The translations under genes and the position numbers were made by a program. DNA of 64,000 nt from Desulfofarcimen acetoxidans DSM 771 (GTDB lineage Bacteria; Bacillota; Desulfotomaculia; Desulfotomaculales; Desulfofarciminaceae), in contig NC_013216.1 of assembly GCF_000024205.1 (NCBI RefSeq), forward strand, positions 2,604,001 through 2,668,000. Direction: 5' to 3'. Below are positions 58,608 to 64,000 of the stretch, piece after piece (the first letter of the stretch is position 1; every line of letters begins with the position of its first letter). The notes below the pieces were generated by a model. That model saw only the letters and a program-made list of their open reading frames with translations. It had not been told where the DNA came from and ran no database searches.

Positions 58608-60542
58608 CTAAGCTAGAGCCAACATTTTTTCATGCTTAATCCAAAAATCGTAGAATGCCATTTTAACATCCGGACAAAACAGCGCTACAGGAATACCGCT
58701 TTTAATGCTTTCGAGAACTTCCTTGCTTTTTTTCTGTACCAAACCTTCTGCCTGCAATCCGGCAGCTTTTTCAGCATCAGAGATTTCCAGTTCCTTACTA
58801 CTAACCATTTGATTCACTATCAAAGTAAAGTTATTAAAATCTAAGCTACTCTCAAGCAAATCGAATTCTTTCTGTATTTTTACCAAGTGACAGAAATCTT
58901 GATCAGCCACCATGATTACATTTGAAGCCATGTCAATTATTTTTTTTGTAACTGGTTCTGTAAGATTTCTGTAGGTATCCACTATGATTATATCTACTTC
59001 TTCTTTTAGGTTGCCAATTAGATTAGCCAGGCTTTTAATATTTACTGGTGCAGGAGTATACGGATCGGAACTAAATACATGCAAATTTGGAATCATTGGG
59101 TTCTTATATGCAAAGGACAGTGGGTCGTCGTCTTTTAGCGCTTCGGTCAAACTATCTGCATCTAACGCCAACCAAGTGTAAACCGATTGATTGCGCATAT
59201 CCGCATCAATTAGTGCAACGGAATAACCGTTTAGAGCCAGGGTTGTAGCTAAGTTTATCGACACAAATGTTTTACCCGCAGTCACAGGTGAAACTACAGC
59301 AATTAAGTTATCTACCCTGACATTGTGCTTTCTGGCTAATCTGTTTTTAGGTAAATTAGGCAAATTTACAGATGATAATTTATCTGTTATTTTGCCCGCC
59401 ATTTCCGTGCCTGACCGCACAATTTTAGTGAATGCACTTTCGGTATCTTCGTCCTCTTCCTCGACATCTACTGGGCTATAGTGTTCATGTTCATCTTGAT
59501 TAGTAGTATTTCCTGTAATACTTAACCGACTACAAACTGTTTTAAGAATAGCTCCGATGCTTATTTCACCGGATAGTGCCTCTATTCCTAGTTCCTTTAT
59601 TCGTGCTAAAGTAATGTCATCAGCCTGCATGTTGCTGATAAACAGTATCTTATCGGAAATCTGTCCAATTTGAGTCGCTACTTCAAGAATATCAATATCC
59701 CCTGGCAGATTACCAGAGAATAGTATCATGTCAGGCTCAATACTGGAAGCAAGTTCCAGCAGTGTTTTCCGGTTAACTGCAATTACAGGCAAACAAGAAA
59801 TTGATGTAGATATTGCTTCGTGTAAGTCTTCGTCACCAGTTGCTAAAAGAATTGATTGCTTCAATTGATCCATTGGTTGAATCCCGCTTTTCTTTTTTGT
59901 TAGCACTGTTGAAATTATATTTTCAATACCCTCACCAAATTTTTTCCCACATAAAGCAATTGGCTGGTGCTGCTGCATAGATTTTTTGACAGAAGCTACA
60001 TCTTCCACTATTTCAAAGTATTTATTATCGGTTTTATAGCATCTGGCTATATCACGCGGATGGTATACTGCTTTTGGGGATACTTTGTTTATAATTAGTA
60101 CTTGCTGTGCGTTTAAATGACCGTTTTTTATCAGACACCTTCTCGACGGTTCTGTTACCAGCATTACTATATCTGCAAATGATTCGTTGGCCATCGGCAA
60201 CTTTAGATTTCCTGTATCTAAAATTATGTAATCATAACTGTAAGCAATTTTTTTTATCTCTTCTTGTATCACACTCATATCTTCAATTGTTCCATGATCA
60301 GAACCGGGTAAGACCGATAGACCATACTCGGTGATGAATATTTGCTTGTTGTGTCTATTAACAATGTCAGCTTTTGTAATTAGCTTTTCCGGTGATATGC
60401 TTAATTCGTTTTGTATATCCGTCCCACCAGACATTTCAACCAATAACACATTATAGCCATTGTTCGTTAACACTACTGCGATGTTCGCTGCAATAACTGT
60501 TGTTCCAACGCCTGATACTGCCCCAACCACTGATATTATCAT
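58608..60542 (-). CDS. Double P-loop ATPase, MinD/CpaE-like (644 aa)
   Basis: Two SIMIBI-type domains: N-terminal MIISVVGAVSGVGTTVIAAN (degenerate Walker A) with YDYIILDTGNLKLP, and C-terminal LIAVVSPVTAGKTFVSINLA with ALIDADMRNQSVYTW and DIIIVDTYRNL. The central part (about residues 230-330) resembles a receiver-like domain. Two tandem ATPase copies are unusual. Possibly a partition or secretion-localising protein. Confidence 0.7.
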   Translation of the reverse strand: MIISVVGAVSGVGTTVIAANIAVVLTNNGYNVLLVEMSGGTDIQNELSISPEKLITKADIVNRHNKQIFITEYGLSVLPGSDHGTIEDMSVIQEEIKKIAYSYDYIILDTGNLKLPMANESFADIVMLVTEPSRRCLIKNGHLNAQQVLIINKVSPKAVYHPRDIARCYKTDNKYFEIVEDVASVKKSMQQHQPIALCGKKFGEGIENIISTVLTKKKSGIQPMDQLKQSILLATGDEDLHEAISTSISCLPVIAVNRKTLLELASSIEPDMILFSGNLPGDIDILEVATQIGQISDKILFISNMQADDITLARIKELGIEALSGEISIGAILKTVCSRLSITGNTTNQDEHEHYSPVDVEEEDEDTESAFTKIVRSGTEMAGKITDKLSSVNLPNLPKNRLARKHNVRVDNLIAVVSPVTAGKTFVSINLATTLALNGYSVALIDADMRNQSVYTWLALDADSLTEALKDDDPLSFAYKNPMIPNLHVFSSDPYTPAPVNIKSLANLIGNLKEEVDIIIVDTYRNLTEPVTKKIIDMASNVIMVADQDFCHLVKIQKEFDLLESSLDFNNFTLIVNQMVSSKELEISDAEKAAGLQAEGLVQKKSKEVLESIKSGIPVALFCPDVKMAFYDFWIKHEKMLALA

Positions 60543-60566
60543 TATTTTCTATCCTTCCTTTCTCAT

Positions 60567-61548
60567 TTAATAATTTGCTGAAGGTATCCGTAGCCACTCT
60601 TCTGGGTTACAAGGGCTATTATTTACATAAACCCCAAAATGGAGGTGGGGACCGGTAGAAAGGCCGGTAGATCCAACGTACCCTATTACTTGTCCCTGGC
60701 TTACATAATCACCGGCATGTACTGCATATCCGGACAGGTGACCGTAGATGTTCATACAGAAATCACCTGTTATTTCAATACAGTTACCATAGCCACCGTT
60801 GGGTTTTGCCAACTTCACTTTTCCACTCACCGCCGCAATTACTGGAGTGCCTGTTGGCGCATCAATATCTATTCCTTCATGCGGTCTTTTATAACCCAAT
60901 ATCGGGTGTAGTCGTGAGAGCGTAAAGGGGGAAGATATAGTTATGTATCCCGGTACTGGCCATGCACCGTTACCAGTTGGAACCATCGTGTCTGAAAATG
61001 ATGAAGCTATAGTCAGGACTTTGTTTACATACCACCATGCATGGTTATAACAATATAATGCCTGAGACGGATTATCTTTGTAACCATCTGCTTTCAGCAT
61101 ATTTGCTGCAGCAAATATTGCATCCCAGGGATTTTCAGGGTCATATACCCCGTCACCGTCACCATCCTGCTTATACTGCTGCCATGTAGCCGGCATAAAC
61201 TGCATAAAACCCATAGCTCCAGCGGATGATGTGGACATATTTCTGCCAAAATCAGTTTCCACTTTACATACCGCAGCCAGCACAGCCCAAGAAACGTCAT
61301 ATTTCTCTTGCGCTTTTAAAAATATCTGCATTAAGTCAGCAGGAATAACTGATTTCGCCATTCCTGTAGGGGCTCCGGAACGAAACCCCGTTGATACACC
61401 AATCATTCCGGTTACAGTGGATATAACCATAAAAATCATAGATACGAAGAATAAAACAATAATTACTATTGCTACAGACGCGGTTATTAATCTTTTTCTT
61501 CTTTTCTTATTTGCAATAATTTTTGAAAGTTTTATTGCAGTAGCTATA
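60567..61548 (-). CDS. VirB1-like hydrolase: lytic transglycosylase plus M23 peptidase
   Basis: N-terminal membrane helix (LITASVAIVIIVLFFVSMIF), SLT domain (WAVLAAVCKVETDFGRNMST with catalytic Glu, AGAMGFMQFMPATW, ALYCYNHAWWY), then M23 domain (HEGIDIDAPTGTPVIAAVSG and GPHLHFGVYVN, zinc ligands). Such bifunctional hydrolases open peptidoglycan for type IV secretion. The native start is lost: an IS630 element is inserted at 61549, just before IATAIKLSK. A frame from inside the IS (start at 61670) continues in frame, so expression may persist. Confidence 0.85.
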
Positions 61549-61629
61549 TAGAAACGATTAATAAAGTAATGGTAATTTTTACTCCTATCCTGTAAAATAG
61601 AATCAAGTGTGGGGAGGGGTATTATTACC

Positions 61630-62157
61630 ATGAGGAAATTGCATTTAAACAATCCACAAAATTTAACCATTGAGGATTTGAATAAGATAAAAAGAGAAAC
61701 ACCATATAAACTAAGATGCAGAGTTCAAGCTGTCATTCTTGTCATGAAAGGGAGACAAGCAAAGCAGATTGCCGAATATCTTGATATAAGTGAACAAACC
61801 ATAAGAAAATACGTTGCTTACTTTAATGAAGGTGGAGTTGAAAAACTGCTTCATGTATCAAAAAAACCGGGAAGACCGCCAAGGCTAACCAATGAACAAA
61901 AAGAAGAGGTCAAAGAGGTACTGAAAAAATCACCATCAGAGGTTGGTTTTAGTACCCATACTACTTGGAATTGTAAAACCCTCGCTGCTTACATTCATGA
62001 TACATACGGCATTAAATATACATCAGATGGTGTTTGGCGCATGCTTCTTAAGATGGATTTTCGTTATAATCGTCCCACTTATGTATTAGCCAAAGCTGAT
62101 CCGGAAAAGCAAAAAGCTTTTCAAGATGAGCTGGAAGAGTTAAAAAAATCTCACTGA
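61630..62157 (+). CDS. IS630 transposase first ORF (HTH domain, 175 aa)
   Basis: ATG 61630 after GGGGAGGGG. HTH: QAKQIAEYLDISEQTIRKYV, RPPRLTNEQKEEVKEVL linker, second HTH (CKTLAAYIHDTYGIKYTSDG). Ends in KKSH after a run of seven A residues; the catalytic ORF is in the +1 frame. Confidence 0.88.
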   Translation: MRKLHLNNPQNLTIEDLNKIKRETPYKLRCRVQAVILVMKGRQAKQIAEYLDISEQTIRKYVAYFNEGGVEKLLHVSKKPGRPPRLTNEQKEEVKEVLKKSPSEVGFSTHTTWNCKTLAAYIHDTYGIKYTSDGVWRMLLKMDFRYNRPTYVLAKADPEKQKAFQDELEELKKSH

Positions 62158-62176
62158 ATGTGAAATACTCCTATAT

Positions 62177-62680
62177 GTGGATGCATCTCACATTAGGGAC
62201 TATCAAGGTTTACAACGAGCATGGTTCCCAAAAGGTGAGCAAAAAAAGATTAAGACCTATGGACACCATGCAAAAGTTACATTATACGGTGCTTTAAACT
62301 ACTATACGGGTAAAGTTTTTTGTGTAAATTATGACAAAATCAATGCAGAAAAATTCAAAGATTTTCTTAAAAAATTGGTATCACATTTTTTAAAAGATGA
62401 CATTTCTAAAATTTACATTGTTCTTGATAATGCAAGAGTTCATCATGCAAAATTACTTAAAGACTTTTTAGACGAGCATAAGGATCATCTGTTTTTGAAA
62501 TTTCTTCCACCCTACTCACCCAATCTGAATTGCATAGAAGAGTTATGGAAATGGTTAAAAAATACAGCTATTTATAATCGCTTTCATAAAAATGCTTCAG
62601 AAATTCAAAAATCTGTTGACTCGTTTTTAGAGGAAATCAAATGCTGTTCGGAAGATGTGAAAAAGAGACTTTGCGTTTAA
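62177..62680 (+). CDS. IS630 transposase catalytic ORF (167 aa)
   Basis: GTG 62177 opens an ORF with all DDE acids (ASH region, IVLDNARVHH, NCIEELWKWL). Upstream the frame is open to 62144, overlapping the first ORF by 14 bases. Probably made as a fusion by +1 frameshift or slippage at AAAAAAA. Confidence 0.88.
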   Translation: MDASHIRDYQGLQRAWFPKGEQKKIKTYGHHAKVTLYGALNYYTGKVFCVNYDKINAEKFKDFLKKLVSHFLKDDISKIYIVLDNARVHHAKLLKDFLDEHKDHLFLKFLPPYSPNLNCIEELWKWLKNTAIYNRFHKNASEIQKSVDSFLEEIKCCSEDVKKRLCV

Positions 62681-62767
62681 TTTATAACGATATTTATTAT
62701 TTCGGTTCTATATAGATCCAGATAATCATCCCCCCTAAAAAGAACAAAAACGGCTTCAAAAATACAA

Positions 62768-62787
62768 AACCGGGCATTTGCCCGGTT
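62768..62787 (-). terminator. Hairpin terminator
   Basis: AACCGGGC/GCCCGGTT stem downstream of the 62833 gene. Confidence 0.65.
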
Positions 62788-62832
62788 AATTCTCAGTAAA
62801 TAAATTTTTTTGATACTTTCTTAGTTATTTCA

Positions 62833-63558
62833 TTAATTGTCCTGCTCAGAAGGAGCATTACTTATATTCATACTCCTATTTCCGGTTCCTGCTGTTGTGT
62901 CTGGTACATTATTAGTTTTATGGTTTTCATCGTTGTTGTTAGGATCACTATGGTCAGAAGGAGCATGACCAACATTCATAGTCCCATTTCCGGTTTCTAC
63001 TGTTGTATCTGGCACATTATTAGTTTTAGGGTTTTCATCGTTGTTGTTGAGATTCTCCTTATCCGTATCATAATCATTAGAAGTCTTTCCGGTCAGTGAC
63101 CTAAACGGATATCCTTCCGGTGGCTGGCCTTCCCAAACTCGACTTTTAAACTCATCTTCATAATACGAAGTAAATTCTACATTATCTATATCTTTCCCGT
63201 CTGTAATCTGCAGGTTCTCATAGTTTGGATTTTCTCCTTCATATGGATTTTTCTCTTCCTCCGGATCGAAGTATTCTGGAAAACGGCCGCTATCTACATG
63301 TCTATAATCATCTGGGTGTGGTTTTATAGGCGAATAATCTTCTTTAGGTTTCCCACTTCCTCTTCCTGCCCAACGCTTATATGCCATATAAGTAAGGCCC
63401 ATGTTTCTGGCTGTTCTCAGCATTCTTGTTGGATCTACGTGTTTTTCTTTTGCTGTATTAAATGTCAGCGTGTCTGTAATCATTTCTACGACTTTTTTTC
63501 TATAGAAAAAGGCTCCGAAAAATATTACCGTTAATATTATCATTGCAAAACCTACCAT
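62833..63558 (-). CDS. Membrane-anchored protein with Asn/Thr-rich repeats (241 aa)
   Basis: N-terminal helix (FAMIILTVIFFGAFFYR), a basic region with TARNMGLTYMAYKRWAGRG, an acidic middle, then two copies of a roughly 38-aa repeat (NNNDEN(P/H)KTNNVPDTT..TGN..MN, about residues 170-235). Overlaps the end of the TrbL-like gene. Probably a cytoplasmic or extracellular part of the transfer channel; no family recognised. Confidence 0.65.
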   Translation of the reverse strand: MVGFAMIILTVIFFGAFFYRKKVVEMITDTLTFNTAKEKHVDPTRMLRTARNMGLTYMAYKRWAGRGSGKPKEDYSPIKPHPDDYRHVDSGRFPEYFDPEEEKNPYEGENPNYENLQITDGKDIDNVEFTSYYEDEFKSRVWEGQPPEGYPFRSLTGKTSNDYDTDKENLNNNDENPKTNNVPDTTVETGNGTMNVGHAPSDHSDPNNNDENHKTNNVPDTTAGTGNRSMNISNAPSEQDN

Positions 63559-64000
63559 TATTTCAACACCGCCTCAACAAAAGCTGTTCCTACACTTAAT
63601 ACTAACGATAGGTATAAGCCATAAATCATTTTTACCATAAAAGCTCCAAGCAAATATTTGAAATATTTGCTTGAAATTGCCCATCCTTGTACAGGTATCA
63701 TTAATGCAAATAAAAAAAATGGTAGAACTAAAAGCATCGCTGCCATTATTACTTGGCTTAGAATTATGTACAGTCCGATTGTTCCCGTAAATAATAACAA
63801 GCCTATTGCCGGTAAAAGTGTAAATAATGCTGTTGTAACGTGATCTGTTGGCGACGATGCAGCCATTCCAACCATTGTTCCATTATGTTTGCCATGTTTT
63901 ATTTGCTCTGTTCCTTGTAGTGTTATTATTGATTTAAAAGTCGTAACGTCCGGCCTGGCTAATACTTCAACTACATCATCATTACATTTTCCGGTTGTGG
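63558..64000 (-). CDS. TrbL/VirB6-like conjugation channel protein, partial
   Basis: The frame is open to the window end; the visible C-terminal part has hydrophobic helices (LFTLLPAIGLLLFTGTIGLY, IIAAMLLVLPFFLFALMIP-like, KYLLGAFMVKMIYGLYLSLV). Features fit a TrbL/VirB6-like inner-membrane component. The N-terminal part lies beyond base 64000. Confidence 0.7.
   Translation of the reverse strand, partial: TTGKCNDDVVEVLARPDVTTFKSIITLQGTEQIKHGKHNGTMVGMAASSPTDHVTTALFTLLPAIGLLLFTGTIGLYIILSQVIMAAMLLVLPFFLFALMIPVQGWAISSKYFKYLLGAFMVKMIYGLYLSLVLSVGTAFVEAVLK

Larger units (their letters stand above)
61549..62710 (+). mobile_element. IS630-family element, copy B (complete, 1162 bp)
   Basis: Ends TAGAAACGATTAATAAA (left) and the inverse of TAGAACCGAAATAATAAA (right), flanked by TA on both sides. 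It lies between the SLT/M23 gene and the terminator of the gene above. The partner copy is at 1-657; the two differ at only two positions over the 657 bp. Confidence 0.92.

Noticed and set aside
1-64000. CRISPR array, tRNA or rRNA genes
   Set aside because: No evenly spaced repeat-spacer pattern and no cloverleaf or rRNA segment was recognised while reading; repeats found are leaders, operators, hammerheads or pilin units.

Overview
The window is AT-rich accessory DNA from a spore-forming Bacillota. The affiliation rests on a SpoIIID-type regulator, copper-amine-oxidase-N domains on a secreted protein and GGAGG-type ribosome binding sites. A Desulfotomaculum/Pelotomaculum-like (Peptococcaceae) host fits, but this is inference. 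Almost all of it reads as one mosaic conjugative or integrative element (ICE or large plasmid), mostly transcribed on the minus strand and heavily scarred by insertion sequences. No rRNA, tRNA or CRISPR array was seen.

Layout. 1-660: right part of an IS630-family element; a nearly identical full copy (1162 bp) lies at 61549-62710. 0.7-1.5 kb: a small minus-strand operon with two hammerhead ribozymes between its genes. 2.1-4.4 kb: three consecutive divergent pairs of XRE regulators, each with its own palindromic operators. 4.5-7.7 kb: a UPF1-like SF1 helicase and a frameshifted ImmA/IrrE peptidase. 8-14.7 kb: an integrase remnant, a serine resolvase with a res-like site, and a tight four-gene operon (m5C DNA methyltransferase, double GHKL ATPase, REC protein, caspase-like protease). 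That operon is the best candidate for a little-described defence system. 14.7-20.5 kb: a tyrosine recombinase, a PD-(D/E)XK-like protein, gene fragments, small proteins and a hairpin-rich non-coding element. 20.8-28.9 kb: plasmid/ICE maintenance genes (ArdC, Toprim protein, a truncated methyltransferase, RelBE-like and MqsA/DUF4258 toxin-antitoxin pairs, zinc-ribbon proteins) with repeated leader and operator elements, then a roughly 570-bp structured non-coding region.

29-34 kb: transfer genes (S1-domain protein, VirD4-like coupling ATPase with its N-terminus split into separate ORFs, SpoIIID-like regulator, HD-GYP protein, 5'-truncated topoisomerase III interrupted by a second type of IS630 element). 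35-38.4 kb: ATPase fragment, macro-domain protein, SMR-like protein and a large membrane protein of glycosyltransferase type. 38.4-47.4 kb: a complete-looking Tad/Flp pilus locus (TadE-like, prepilin peptidase, five Flp pilins, TadC, TadB, CpaF plus a mini-CpaF, CpaE, CpaB, TadG-like). 47.9-51.9 kb: a CPBP protease on the plus strand and two secreted surface proteins. 52-57.6 kb: an IS110 element with its probable bridge-RNA region, VapBC and an IS1634 element. 57.9-64 kb: an ICMT-like methyltransferase, a double P-loop ATPase, a VirB1-like SLT/M23 hydrolase, an IS630 insertion at the start of that gene, a repeat-rich membrane protein and the start of a TrbL/VirB6-like channel.

Together the genes suggest an element that moves by type IV secretion (VirD4, VirB6/TrbL and VirB1 functions are visible), may use a Tad pilus for cell contact, protects itself with ArdC, methyltransferases and toxin-antitoxin pairs, and carries defence cargo. 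No relaxase or VirB4 is visible inside the window.
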